64,000 nt of DNA from CAYVVD01 sp964454975 (GCA_964454975.1 CAYVVD010000002.1:62001-126000); one strand, 5' to 3'. Positions 53,983 through 63,592 are shown, counted from the stretch's first letter. Numbers and translations: made by a program. The notes: generated from the letters alone by a model not told the origin.

Positions 53983-55202
53983 TATTGTCCAGGAAATAAT
54001 TCATCCAGAATTTCATCCAGCCTTTTATTTATTGATTCCCATGTGTGTTTTCTTAATATAAGTTCTCTTCCTTTTAGAGATATTTTTTCGTAAAGCTCAT
54101 TATCAGAAAGTAATTCGATAGCAAGTTCAGCTAATTCTGCAGGATTTTCACCAATAATCATTTCTTCATTATTTACACCCTTTATACCCTGGTTCCCGGT
54201 TGTAGTGGTTACAACAGGACAACCGCAAGCGAGCGCCTCAAGAAGCTTGTTTTGAATACCACTGGCACCTTTATGAGGGTGAATAAATATTTTTGCATTT
54301 CTCAAGTAGGGCGCCATTTCAGGGACATCAGGATGAACATTAATCCAATCGCATCTTAAAGATAAGATAGATTGAGGCGGTTTTGCACCCACTATATTCA
54401 GTTTAACTGCAGGAAATTTTTCTCTTATTTGGGGCATAATTTCCTTCACAATCGACTGAATCATCATTTGGTTTGCCCACAAATCGAGCTTTCCGGCAAA
54501 AAGTACATCCTTTCTTTTAGAATTGTCAGAGGGCGGGTGAAATTCGTTTATGTTTGTACCATTAGTCAGCAAGCGAAGCTCAGCATTGGGGTTCAGGCTT
54601 TTCATTTCAACCATATCCCTGTCACTGACAACTGTAGTGATATCAAAATTGCCGATCATTTCAGGTTCATACTTTGAAAGCTTCTTCCATTCCCAGTAGC
54701 GGACGTATTTTTGGATTAGTCGCTCACTTTTTTCATAAGAACGTCTTTGGTATAGGGTTCTGCAGTCCTCTGCAGTCAATATTTTTGCAAATTCTGCATT
54801 TTTTACATATTCTGCCGTTCTCATGAAGAAAGAAATTGATAAGTCAATATCCTTTTCTTCGATTACCCTGTTTACTTCAGCTTGGAATTCCGGTTGATAA
54901 TAGTATAGAATCTCAAGCGGGCGTTTACCGAAAAGCCTTGTCATGCAACGTAAACCGCCAATTACAGGATTCAATGGAACTATTCGGAGTTCAATTCCCA
55001 TTTCCTCAATTGCTTTTTTATAACTTTTGGGAAGGCTGTTACCCTGGTAGAAGGTAACCAGTGTGACATTGTGGTTAGAAGAAAGATGAGCAAGCATCAT
55101 AAAGGACTTGATCCTGTCGCCCCCAATCAATGGGTACGGGAAACGTGGGGTCAGGTACAATATTTCCAGTTTCTTCAAATCAACCCGATTTGTATTTATC
55201 AA
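53982..55202 (-). CDS. Glycosyltransferase, GT4-like
   Basis: A GT-B glycosyltransferase of about 406 residues. LYLTPRFPYPLIGGDRIKSF at the N-terminus is typical of GT4 transferases, and DVLFAGKLDLWANQMMIQSI and the C-terminal AKIFIHPHKGASGIQNKLLE (EALACGCPVVTTTTG follows) form the nucleotide-sugar pocket with the conserved E-x7-E type residues. It likely adds a sugar to a surface glycan. The predicted start is TTG and no ATG lies close downstream, so the true N-terminus could differ by several residues. It is followed by the HAD and epimerase genes. Confidence 0.85.
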   Translation of the reverse strand: MINTNRVDLKKLEILYLTPRFPYPLIGGDRIKSFMMLAHLSSNHNVTLVTFYQGNSLPKSYKKAIEEMGIELRIVPLNPVIGGLRCMTRLFGKRPLEILYYYQPEFQAEVNRVIEEKDIDLSISFFMRTAEYVKNAEFAKILTAEDCRTLYQRRSYEKSERLIQKYVRYWEWKKLSKYEPEMIGNFDITTVVSDRDMVEMKSLNPNAELRLLTNGTNINEFHPPSDNSKRKDVLFAGKLDLWANQMMIQSIVKEIMPQIREKFPAVKLNIVGAKPPQSILSLRCDWINVHPDVPEMAPYLRNAKIFIHPHKGASGIQNKLLEALACGCPVVTTTTGNQGIKGVNNEEMIIGENPAELAELAIELLSDNELYEKISLKGRELILRKHTWESINKRLDEILDELFPGQ

Positions 55203-55259
55203 GAAAGTGAAATTAAACAGAATTAAAGATATGGCAAAATAGCATCAATAGCTTATTTA

Positions 55260-57281
55260 CTAAACAATACCATTCCCCTGTTCCCCCTCGTCATTTTCTT
55301 CATCCATCAAAACGAATTTTTCTAAGATTTCTTCGTCAAACCCCCTGATAAATCTTGAAGGTTCACTCATTACAAAGCCGGATTCTCTATCATAGATATT
55401 AGTAGGATAGCTTATGCAAAGCCTGTCAATTGCCCGCGTACAAGCCACATAGAACAACCTGCGTTCCTCTTCCATAGAATCAATTGAATCCCCTGAGCGG
55501 GATGAAGGAAATCTTCCTTCCAGAGCCCAGATTAGCATTACTACTTCCCATTCCAGCCCTTTGGCAGAGTGTATAGTTGAAAGTGTAAGGTATTCATCTT
55601 CGTTATCGTCTTTTTCAAGTCCGGATAGTGATTCAATTGGTGGTTCTATTGCCATATCATTGAGGAATGATTGCACTGACTTATATCGCTCGGCAATCGA
55701 AACAAACATTTCGATATCACGCCAGCGCTTCTGCCAGTCATCATATTTTTTCATCAGCAGTGGTTTATAGTATTCTGCCACAAAAGCAGATTTTTGACCT
55801 ACGCCGAGCTTACTTGCATCAATCTCTTTTAACAAATCGAACATATCTTTCAGGGATGCCCCGGCAAGTCCTTTTATCCCGAGCTTATTATAATCGCTGA
55901 ACCTGATGTTGCTATCAGACATGTGGCCAACAACGCTAATTGCTGTTCTGGGGCCGACTCCATCCAATAGCAGTAAAGCTCTTTGCCAACTAACCGAATC
56001 GCGCGGATTTGAAACTATTTTGAGATATGCCAAAAGGTCTTTGATGTGTGCTGTTTCAATGAACTTCATTCCGCCAAATTTCTGGTATGGAATATTAGCC
56101 CTGTTCAATTCAATTTCGAGGTCGAATGATAAAAATCCTGAACGAAAAAGTACAGCCATCCTGGTTAAAGGTACTCCTTCTTCTCTTAATTCAAGAACAT
56201 TTTGCGAAATAAATTCTGATTGCTGCCTCTCGTTCCTCGCACTGACAAGCATCGGTAAGTCTCCGGCTGTCCTTCGGGTGTAAAGCCTCTTTTCATATTT
56301 AAATACAGCTTCTTCAATGATTTTGTTTGTTAAATTTAGGATAGGTTGAGTGCTGCGATAGTTTTCTTCTATCTTGTATATTTCGCAGCTATCAAAAGAA
56401 TTAGGGAAAAAAAGAATATTTTGAAAATCTGCACCTCTGAATGAATAAATACTCTGAGCATCATCTCCAACAGCCATTATATTGCTATGTTTCGAAGACA
56501 GCTTTAATATTATCTCATGCTGGAGCCTGTTGGTATCCTGGTACTCGTCAACCATGATGTATTTGAATGTATTCCCTATTTCATCCCTGATTTTCTGATC
56601 TTTTTTTAAGAGGTCAAGGAATCTCGATTGTAAATCATCATAATCCATCAGGTTGTAATTCAGCTTATATTTGGCATACTCCCCGGCAAGACGGTTAATT
56701 TCATCTGATTTGTCAATAAAGCCCGGAAAGTCTTTTTCGATTATATCATCAATCGGAATCTGCTTGTTTGATGCAAGGCTAATCATTTTTAATAGAGTGC
56801 CCTTCTGAGGAAAGCGTTTCTTTTTGTCAGCGAACTGCATCGAGTTTCTGATATAATTGATTGTATCCTCAGCATCAGACTGGTCTAATATGGAAAAGGT
56901 TGTGTCATAACCAATTGCCTCAGCATATTTCCTGAGTATATTAAGCGCGAATGAATGAAATGTACCTCCAGATACCTTCTCACACCTTCCATCAAGCAAC
57001 GATGCAGCCCTGCGCAGCATTTCAGATGCCGCCTTGCGTGTAAATGTCAACAATAGAATAGATTCCGGCTGGACTCCATCTTCGATAAGGCGGGCTACGC
57101 GGTAGATCAACGTCCTTGTCTTTCCCGTTCCTGCGCCGGCAATTACAAGAGCAGGGCCGTTGTTATGCATAACAGCTTCATATTGTGCGGGATTTAATTC
57201 AGACTCATAGTTAAGTACATAGCCTATCCTTTTCTTTTTCTCGCCGATTCCCTTCTTTTTTAATATTATCTTCTTCGCCAT
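55260..57281 (-). CDS. UvrD/PcrA-type superfamily 1 DNA helicase
   Basis: A 673-residue helicase. The Q-motif region LNPAQYEAV, Walker A AGAGTGKTRTLIYR, Ia LLTFTRKAASEM, Walker B VDEYQDTN, motif III GDDAQSIYSFRGA, motif IV region IEENYRSTQPIL, motif V STIHSAKGLEWEVVML and motif VI RRLFYVACTRA are all present. It is a 3'-5' helicase for repair or replication restart, slightly shorter than UvrD (about 720) and lacking the usual C-terminal extension. It opens the minus-strand run that leads to the two-component system, 57 bp before the glycosyltransferase. The divergent 121 bp carries a promoter for the plus-strand gene. Confidence 0.93.
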   Translation of the reverse strand: MAKKIILKKKGIGEKKKRIGYVLNYESELNPAQYEAVMHNNGPALVIAGAGTGKTRTLIYRVARLIEDGVQPESILLLTFTRKAASEMLRRAASLLDGRCEKVSGGTFHSFALNILRKYAEAIGYDTTFSILDQSDAEDTINYIRNSMQFADKKKRFPQKGTLLKMISLASNKQIPIDDIIEKDFPGFIDKSDEINRLAGEYAKYKLNYNLMDYDDLQSRFLDLLKKDQKIRDEIGNTFKYIMVDEYQDTNRLQHEIILKLSSKHSNIMAVGDDAQSIYSFRGADFQNILFFPNSFDSCEIYKIEENYRSTQPILNLTNKIIEEAVFKYEKRLYTRRTAGDLPMLVSARNERQQSEFISQNVLELREEGVPLTRMAVLFRSGFLSFDLEIELNRANIPYQKFGGMKFIETAHIKDLLAYLKIVSNPRDSVSWQRALLLLDGVGPRTAISVVGHMSDSNIRFSDYNKLGIKGLAGASLKDMFDLLKEIDASKLGVGQKSAFVAEYYKPLLMKKYDDWQKRWRDIEMFVSIAERYKSVQSFLNDMAIEPPIESLSGLEKDDNEDEYLTLSTIHSAKGLEWEVVMLIWALEGRFPSSRSGDSIDSMEEERRLFYVACTRAIDRLCISYPTNIYDRESGFVMSEPSRFIRGFDEEILEKFVLMDEENDEGEQGNGIV

Positions 57282-57320
57282 GATTATATTTACTAATGGT
57301 ACTATTCTATATTATTAATT

Positions 57321-57353
57321 TTTGAGTAATATAGCTATTCTATGTAACTTTTG
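57321..57353 (+). promoter_or_regulatory. Bacteroidota-type promoter for the gene at 57403
   Basis: TTTG at 57321-57324 is followed by exactly 20 bases and then TAACTTTTG at 57345-57353, close to the -33 TTTG / -7 TAnnTTTG promoter of Bacteroidota. Transcription would begin near 57358, leaving a 5' leader of about 45 bases before the ATG. Confidence 0.5.
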
Positions 57354-57402
57354 GGAATCAGAAAGGTATTATTAAGTATTCAAAAACCAAACAGGTGATT
57401 TT

Positions 57403-58317
57403 ATGAAATATGTTTACTACTTATTAATTATCTTACTGGCAACAGTTGTTTCTGCAGAAGCTCAACCCTTTAAGGCTAAAGCCGGGTTTGACGTGGCTCT
57501 TGAGAAAGTTAAAGAAGCAGATACTGATACAAACGGAGATCCCGTCCCAGCTATTGAGGACCCCGAGTTAGTTGGAGTTGGTACAATAGAAGGGAATATT
57601 CAGGCAATTCCTATTGACTTTAATTTTGAAACCGGTGAAGCAACAGTCTGGGCATATATATTCCGATCAAAAAGTAATCCTCAGATTTTAAGAGCAATCG
57701 GTGTACTCAGAATTTTGATTTTTACTCCTATAAGCATAGCATATAATGAATTTGATATTCTTCCATTCGACCCTGAGAATATAGTTGATACTGAAGATTG
57801 GAAAATTGACAGCGATGTGATGGTCGAAAACCTGGCAAGCGAACCATTATTTAAATCATTCAGCGAATCAAGCAATGGAATAGTGTTAAATGGCTGCCTG
57901 CTTTACACAAATTTTAATAATCCACTTCTTGAATTTGGAGTACCATTCTGGTCACTTTTTATTGGCAACGAAAAGCAGGAAAATATTGCCTGTTTTGTTA
58001 ACGCTATTACAGGTGATGCAATATGCGAGTCTATTGCCAATAGTGTCGGGGAGTTTTCTGATGCCGGCATAAGGTTATTTCCAAACCCAGCAAATCAAAT
58101 CGCCTATTTGACTATTCCCGATGAACTTCTTAGTGTTAATTCCAGCCTCGCTGTTTATGATATTTACGGCAATGAAGTATTTTCATTTGACTCCATTGTC
58201 CAAAAAGGCAATAGTAACATTGCCATACCTGTCAGCCAGGTTGCTTCAGGAACATACATTATTAAGTATTTTGATGGCGGCAGCGTCTACACAGGCAAGA
58301 TTGTTGTAGGTAAGTAA
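57403..58317 (+). CDS. Secreted protein of unknown function with T9SS sorting domain
   Basis: A 304-residue protein with a clean signal peptide (MKYVYYLLIILLATVVSAEAQ). I recognise no known domain in residues 22-215, which are rich in beta-type patterns (VGTIEGNIQAIPIDFNFETG, ATVWAYIFRSK). The C-terminus is a T9SS type-A sorting domain: IRLFPNPANQIAYLTIPDEL through VASGTYIIKYFDGGSVYTGK and VVGK. It should be exported by T9SS. Its own promoter lies upstream and a hairpin with T-rich tail lies downstream, so it seems to be a single-gene unit. Confidence 0.82.
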   Translation: MKYVYYLLIILLATVVSAEAQPFKAKAGFDVALEKVKEADTDTNGDPVPAIEDPELVGVGTIEGNIQAIPIDFNFETGEATVWAYIFRSKSNPQILRAIGVLRILIFTPISIAYNEFDILPFDPENIVDTEDWKIDSDVMVENLASEPLFKSFSESSNGIVLNGCLLYTNFNNPLLEFGVPFWSLFIGNEKQENIACFVNAITGDAICESIANSVGEFSDAGIRLFPNPANQIAYLTIPDELLSVNSSLAVYDIYGNEVFSFDSIVQKGNSNIAIPVSQVASGTYIIKYFDGGSVYTGKIVVGK

Positions 58318-58342
58318 TATCAAGGTACAGGTGATTATTAAG

Positions 58343-58410
58343 GTGTCACACTTCGACTTCCACCTCTTTTAGCGGTACACGGAGCTCAGTGTGACACTTC
58401 TTATTTTTAC
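58343..58410 (+). terminator. Long inverted repeat with T-rich tail, also a dispersed repeat copy
   Basis: GTGTCACACT (58343-58352) and AGTGTGACAC (58388-58397) pair as arms of a stem with a 35-base loop, followed by ttcttatttttactttt. This can terminate the gene ending at 58317. The arms also carry the cttcgact and gctcagtgtgacac words seen in other intergenic copies near 2250 and 25290. Confidence 0.5.
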
Positions 58411-58415
58411 TTTTT

Positions 58416-59270
58416 ATGATAAAAACAACAGACCAACTCGGACAAAATCTCGTACTTCCGGGAATTCCCCAGAGGATAATTTCGCTTGTTCCATCACAAA
58501 CCGAATTGCTCTTCGATTTAGGTTTGAGGCAAAGTATCGTTGGGATAACAAAATTCTGCGAAAGGCCCGTTGAACTGGTTCACAACGTACCAAAAGTAGG
58601 TGGAACAAAAAACCTGAAATTCCACAGGGTTGAAGAACTTTCTCCCGACCTGATCATAGCTAATAAAGAGGAGAATGTTAAGGAACAGGTAGAGGAGCTA
58701 ATGCATGATTACCCCGTGTGGATAAGTAATGTTCGTTCGCTTGAAGACAACTATTCGATGATTCGGGGCATCGCAGGTATTTTTGATAAAAGTGCAGTTG
58801 CAGAAAGAACAATAGGAAGGATTGAATATGGTTTTAATAAGCTTAGCGAACATGTTTCAGTGAATGGTGAGATAACCGGTGCTGTTTATTTTATATGGCG
58901 AAAACCTTACATGACAGCCGGTATAGACACTTTCATAGATTACATAATGAAGCTTGCGGGTTTTGAGAATATGATGTCTTCTGAACTTAGTCCTTCAATT
59001 GAGCATTTTATCAATCCCGTTAATTCCCGTTATCCGGAACTATCTATTGAATTTCTGGAAAAACTGAATCCTAAGGTATTGCTTTTATCATCAGAGCCAT
59101 TTCCATTCAATGAGAACCATTTGCATGAACTGAAAAGCAAATTACCTGATGCTGAGCTAATACTTGTTGACGGACAAATGTTCAGCTGGTATGGTTCAAG
59201 GATGCAGTACTCTCCAAAGTATTTGATGGAAATACGTGAACAAATTCTGAAAAGAATCACGGCTGAATAG
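58416..59270 (+). CDS. BtuF-like helical-backbone metal-receptor protein, no signal peptide
   Basis: A 284-residue protein of the class-III substrate-binding fold. RIISLVPSQTELLFDLGLRQ and VVGITKFCERP begin the first lobe, KVGGTKNLKFHRVEELSPDL and IIANKEENVKEQVEEL follow, the long linking helix sits around 135-150, and WRKPYMTAGIDTFIDYIMKL starts the second lobe. Relatives BtuF, FhuD and similar bind cobalamin or siderophores in the periplasm. This protein starts directly with the mature fold and has neither signal peptide nor lipobox, so it may act in the cytoplasm. No permease or ATPase gene is adjacent. Confidence 0.8.
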   Translation: MIKTTDQLGQNLVLPGIPQRIISLVPSQTELLFDLGLRQSIVGITKFCERPVELVHNVPKVGGTKNLKFHRVEELSPDLIIANKEENVKEQVEELMHDYPVWISNVRSLEDNYSMIRGIAGIFDKSAVAERTIGRIEYGFNKLSEHVSVNGEITGAVYFIWRKPYMTAGIDTFIDYIMKLAGFENMMSSELSPSIEHFINPVNSRYPELSIEFLEKLNPKVLLLSSEPFPFNENHLHELKSKLPDAELILVDGQMFSWYGSRMQYSPKYLMEIREQILKRITAE

Positions 59271-59285
59271 TACAGAAAAAAAATA

Positions 59286-60590
59286 TTACATCATCTTCCT
59301 ATGCAACGGGAATCCGGAAGTCAGCTCTTTGACTTCATTTCTTACTTCAGTATAGATTTCTTCATTTCCGTGGTTTCTGATTACTTTGTCTATCAAACCT
59401 GCAATCATCCGCATATCATCTTCTTTCATTCCACGGGTAGTCATTGCGGCTGCTCCCAGTCTGATACCACTTGTTACCAGGGGTGATTGTTTGTCATCAG
59501 GTACTGCGTTTTTGTTGCATGTTATACCGGAAGCATCCAACGCCCTTTCTGCATCCCGTCCTGTCAGGCCTTTGTTAACCAGGTCAATCAACATCAAATG
59601 GTTGTCGGTACCATTGCTTACAAGGTTGTAATCTTTTTCAACTAAGGCCTTTGCAAGCGCTTTGGCATTTTTCATCACCTGTTGAATGTAAAAGTCGAAT
59701 TCTTCGGACAGGCACTCGCCAAATGCAACTGCTTTTGCAGCTATAACATGCATCAGCGGGCCACCTTGTATTCCGGGCATAACCATAGAGTCAATCAGCT
59801 CACCCATGTTTTTTACCCTGCCTGACTTGGGAGCGACTACTCCAAATGGGTTTTCAATATCTTTCCCGAGCATAATTAAACCTCCGCGGGGGCCGCGAAT
59901 GGTTTTATGTGTTGTACTTGCTACAACATCGCACCAGGGCAATGGATTGTTCAGATAACCTTTGGCTATCAGGCCTGCAGGATGTGCTATATCCGCAAAC
60001 AGGAAAGCGCCAACAGAATCTGCAATCATGCGGAATTTATCATAATCAATATCCCGCGGATAAGCAGATGCGCCAACAGTGATTAATTTGGGTTTATGTT
60101 TCTTAGCGAGACTTTCGACCATATTATAATCGATTCTGCCGGTTTTGCTATCAAGTTCATAAGGGATGAAATTATAAAACTTGCCGGAGAAATTTACAGG
60201 TGAACCGTGAGTAAGATGCCCTCCATGCGCAAGCGATAGTCCCATCACGGTATCGCCGTGATTGATATAAGTCAGGTAAACTGCCATATTTGCGCTGCTG
60301 CCGCTATGCGGTTGTACATTTGCATACTCTGCGCCAAAAAGCTTTTTAAGCCTGTCACGAGCCAAATCCTCTGCAACGTCCACCCATTCGCAACCTCCGT
60401 AGTATCGCTTGCCGGGATATCCTTCTGCATATTTATTTGTAAGCACTGAACCCTGCGCCTCCATTACTGACGGCGAAGTGAAATTCTCACTTGCAATAAG
60501 CTCAATTTTTTCAATCTGCCTTTTGTTTTCACTATTTAATGATGCCCATACCTCTGGATCGCCTTGTTTAACTATGTCGTACATATCCAT
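59286..60590 (-). CDS. glyA: Serine hydroxymethyltransferase
   Basis: A 434-residue GlyA. IELIASENFTSPSVMEAQGS and LTNKYAEGYPGKRYYGGCEW are the substrate and folate segments, NVQPHSGSSANMAVY and DIAHPAGLIA precede the PLP-lysine motif TTHKTIRGPRGGLI, and GVVAPKSGRVKNMGE follows. It transfers a one-carbon unit from serine to tetrahydrofolate, making glycine and 5,10-methylene-THF. GGAG lies just before the ATG. It is a single gene; no glycine riboswitch was seen in its leader. Confidence 0.96.
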   Translation of the reverse strand: MDMYDIVKQGDPEVWASLNSENKRQIEKIELIASENFTSPSVMEAQGSVLTNKYAEGYPGKRYYGGCEWVDVAEDLARDRLKKLFGAEYANVQPHSGSSANMAVYLTYINHGDTVMGLSLAHGGHLTHGSPVNFSGKFYNFIPYELDSKTGRIDYNMVESLAKKHKPKLITVGASAYPRDIDYDKFRMIADSVGAFLFADIAHPAGLIAKGYLNNPLPWCDVVASTTHKTIRGPRGGLIMLGKDIENPFGVVAPKSGRVKNMGELIDSMVMPGIQGGPLMHVIAAKAVAFGECLSEEFDFYIQQVMKNAKALAKALVEKDYNLVSNGTDNHLMLIDLVNKGLTGRDAERALDASGITCNKNAVPDDKQSPLVTSGIRLGAAAMTTRGMKEDDMRMIAGLIDKVIRNHGNEEIYTEVRNEVKELTSGFPLHRKMM

Positions 60591-60980
60591 CTCCGGATTA
60601 GTTTAATAACATTCAGCTAATTTAGTGAATTTAGAATAGAAACTGAATGGTTTTGAATGTGTAGGGAAGGGCTGATATAATTCGAAGGTTGGATTTCTTT
60701 GATAATCCCATCCATTTATGATTTTTTATTCATAAAAACATCAGCAAACATAGATGTAATCTTTGTCTTTTGAAATAATACCTGCATTTTGTAAGTTAAA
60801 TCGGCACGATGATTATACAGCTATAGGATTGAAAGCAGGATGAAAATCTACAATTTGTTTTTTATAGTTTCACTCCCATTTCCTAACTTTCCTTAGCTAC
60901 AACTTAATTTAATTACTAATAGATTTTCTCTTTTATTTTTAGACGATAAAACATATTAAACACTAACTTTTGTAGGTAAA
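60591..60980. other. 390-bp divergent intergenic region between glyA and sdhC
   Basis: This AT-rich region must hold the promoters of both glyA and the sdh operon. A taacttttg word resembling a Bacteroidota -7 element lies at 60964-60972, but it is only 8 bases from the sdhC start and lacks a -33 partner. No reading frame, RNA gene or riboswitch was recognised. Confidence 0.45.
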
Positions 60981-61682
60981 ATGGCGATATTCGATTTCTT
61001 AAAATCATCAATACTCAGCAAAGTAGTAATGGCAGCTACGGGAGTTGTGCTTGTGCTCTATATAGTCGGGCACATGGCAGGCAACCTGCTGGTTTACTCC
61101 GGCCCCGACGCAATCAACGCTTATGCGGAGTTCCTGCACAGCACAGGCAAGATACTCTGGATTGTCAGAATTATCCTTGCTACGTGTTTTGTACTCCATG
61201 TTATTACTTCAATTCGGCTTTATTTTCTAAATCGTTCTACTAAACCACAGAAATACAAAGTATTTTCACCCGTTAAGTCAACCCTTGCTTCGAGGACAAT
61301 GATTTATGGTGGAATAACAGTATTCGCATTTCTCTTATATCACCTGGCACACTTTACGATAGGCAGCGCAGATCCATCAATCTTTGGTCATATTGATAAG
61401 TACGGCCCGGGTGAATTATTTGAACGGCACGATGCATATTACATGATTATCATGGGTTTCAAAAGCATCCCTGTTTCAATTTTTTATATAGTTGCTGTGA
61501 TTTTCCTTGGATTCCATCTCAGCCATGGCATACAGAGTATGTTTCAAACGCTGGGTATAAGCGGGCCAAACTTCACACCGACAATGATTAAATTCAGCAA
61601 TTGGTTTTCAGTAATGATTGTGATCGGCTACATTTCTATACCTATTACAATAATGCTCGGAATATTAGGAGGTGAAATATGA
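60981..61682 (+). CDS. sdhC: Succinate dehydrogenase cytochrome b subunit
   Basis: A 233-residue protein with five membrane helices, the B-type succinate:quinone oxidoreductase anchor found in Bacteroidota. VVMAATGVVLVLYIVGHMAG near the N-terminus and YHLAHFTIGS, HDAYYMIIMG and GFHLSHGIQSMFQTLG supply the histidines expected to bind two b-hemes. It holds SdhA and SdhB to the inner membrane and passes electrons to menaquinone. It overlaps sdhA by 4 bp (ATGA). Confidence 0.93.
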   Translation: MAIFDFLKSSILSKVVMAATGVVLVLYIVGHMAGNLLVYSGPDAINAYAEFLHSTGKILWIVRIILATCFVLHVITSIRLYFLNRSTKPQKYKVFSPVKSTLASRTMIYGGITVFAFLLYHLAHFTIGSADPSIFGHIDKYGPGELFERHDAYYMIIMGFKSIPVSIFYIVAVIFLGFHLSHGIQSMFQTLGISGPNFTPTMIKFSNWFSVMIVIGYISIPITIMLGILGGEI

Positions 61683-63592
61683 AATTAGATTCCAGAATCC
61701 CGTCCGGGCCGCTAAAAGAGAAATGGGACAAACACCGTTTCGAAATGAAGCTTATCAATCCCGCAAACAAACGAAAATATAAAGTACTGATAGTAGGCAC
61801 CGGCCTCGCAGGAGGCGCTGCAGCTGCTTCGATGGCAGAGCTTGGTTACAACGTAGAAGCATTTACATATAGCGATTCACCTCGCCGCGCACACTCGATC
61901 GCTGCACAGGGCGGTATAAATGCTGCAAAGAACTATCAAAATGACGGCGACAGCATCTGGCGGCTGTTCTATGATACAGTTAAAGGCGGCGACTTCCGCT
62001 CACGAGAAGCAAATGTTTACAGGCTCGCTCAAGTCAGCACAAGCATTATTGATCAATGCGTTGCCCAGGGAGTTCCTTTTGCCCGGGAATATGGCGGAAC
62101 CCTTGCTAATCGTTCATTCGGAGGCGCTCAGGTATCCCGTACATTTTATGCCCGCGGGCAGACCGGGCAGCAGTTGTTGCTTGGTGCGTACTCGGCTTTG
62201 TCAAAGATGATTGGCCTCGGCAAAGTCCAAATGCACGTACGTAAAGAAATGCTTGATATAGTACTAATTGATGGCATTGCCAGAGGAATCATTACACGTG
62301 ATTTGGTTACCGGAAAGATAGAGTCTCACTGGGGTGATGCAGTTATCCTCGCTACCGGCGGATATGGCAATGTGTTTTTCCTTTCGACAAATGCTATTGC
62401 CTGCAACGTTACCGCAACCTACCGTGCATATAAAAAAGGTGCGCTCTTCGCAAATCCCTGCTATACACAGATTCATCCGACATGTATCCCCGTTAGCGGT
62501 GATCACCAGTCCAAACTTACACTAATGTCAGAATCATTGCGTAACGACGGCAGGATATGGGTGCCGAAAAAGCAAGGAGATAAGCGTCCGCCAAACCAGA
62601 TACCCGAGGATGAAAGGGATTATTACCTCGAAAGGAAGTACCCGAGCTTTGGTAATCTTTCACCGCGAGATATTTCATCCCGTTCAGCTAAGGAAGTTTG
62701 CGAAGACGGGCGTGGCGTATCTGCAACAGGTTATGGTGTATATCTCGATTTCTCGGATGCTATCAACCGCCTCGGCAAGAAGACAATAGAAGACAGGTAC
62801 GGCAATCTCTTCGAAATGTACGAACGAATAACCGGCGACAATCCTTACGAAACACCAATGATGATTTACCCGGCATCCCACTATACAATGGGCGGCCTTT
62901 GGGTGGATTACAACCTGATGAGCAACATTCCGGGCCTGCATGTGCTCGGCGAAGCAAACTTCTCCGACCACGGCGCTAACAGGCTCGGCGCAAGCGCCCT
63001 GATGCAGGGTCTTGCAGACGGCTACTTCGTGATTCCTTACACAATTGCAGATTTCCTTGCAACAGCAAAACTGGATAAAATTGATACCGGCCACGAAGAA
63101 TTCAAGAAAGCCGAAGAAGAAGCAAAAGAACGAATAAACAAACTATTATCCATAAACGGCAAGAGAACGCCTGTTTCCTTCCATAAACAGCTTGGGCAGT
63201 TAGTCTGGGATAACGTAGGTATGGGCAGGAATGCTTCCGGGCTAAAAAAGACAATCGAGGAGATTCCTGCAATCCGTGAGGAATTCTGGCAGAACGTAAC
63301 AGTTACCGGAAAAAACGAGGACTTCAACATTGTTCTCGAACGAGCACTTCGCGTAGCAGACTTCATTGAATTTGCCGAGCTGATGGCATGGGATGCTCTC
63401 GAACGTGAGGAATCTTGCGGCGCCCACTTCAGGGAGGAATACCAAACTGAGGACGGCGAAGCTATGCGTGACGATGAGAACTTTTCGCATGTTGCAGCAT
63501 GGGAATACACAGGTGTGGGTAACAAACCAGCACGCCACAAAGAAGAACTGGATTTTGAGAATGTAAAACTTGCCGTAAGGAGTTATAAATAA
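61679..63592 (+). CDS. sdhA: Succinate dehydrogenase/fumarate reductase flavoprotein
   Basis: A 637-residue flavoprotein. VGTGLAGGAAAASMAELGYN is the FAD loop, AHSIAAQGGINAAKNYQNDG contains the histidine that binds FAD covalently, THPTCIP-like QIHPTCIPVSGDH holds a substrate-side histidine, and HYTMGGLWVDYN and LGEANFSDHGANRLGASALM follow. It oxidises succinate to fumarate in the citric-acid cycle, or runs in reverse. The length and the sdhC-sdhA-sdhB order are those of the B-type Bacteroidota enzyme. Its stop shares one base with the sdhB start (TAATG). Confidence 0.96.
   Translation: MKLDSRIPSGPLKEKWDKHRFEMKLINPANKRKYKVLIVGTGLAGGAAAASMAELGYNVEAFTYSDSPRRAHSIAAQGGINAAKNYQNDGDSIWRLFYDTVKGGDFRSREANVYRLAQVSTSIIDQCVAQGVPFAREYGGTLANRSFGGAQVSRTFYARGQTGQQLLLGAYSALSKMIGLGKVQMHVRKEMLDIVLIDGIARGIITRDLVTGKIESHWGDAVILATGGYGNVFFLSTNAIACNVTATYRAYKKGALFANPCYTQIHPTCIPVSGDHQSKLTLMSESLRNDGRIWVPKKQGDKRPPNQIPEDERDYYLERKYPSFGNLSPRDISSRSAKEVCEDGRGVSATGYGVYLDFSDAINRLGKKTIEDRYGNLFEMYERITGDNPYETPMMIYPASHYTMGGLWVDYNLMSNIPGLHVLGEANFSDHGANRLGASALMQGLADGYFVIPYTIADFLATAKLDKIDTGHEEFKKAEEEAKERINKLLSINGKRTPVSFHKQLGQLVWDNVGMGRNASGLKKTIEEIPAIREEFWQNVTVTGKNEDFNIVLERALRVADFIEFAELMAWDALEREESCGAHFREEYQTEDGEAMRDDENFSHVAAWEYTGVGNKPARHKEELDFENVKLAVRSYK

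Noticed and set aside
60964..60972. TAACTTTTG as the sdh promoter -7 element
   Set aside because: It lies only 8 bases before the sdhC start and has no TTTG at the right distance, so transcription from it would leave almost no leader.
60600..60980. Possible glycine riboswitch in the glyA leader
   Set aside because: No tandem conserved aptamer core or expression-platform hairpin was found on the minus strand.
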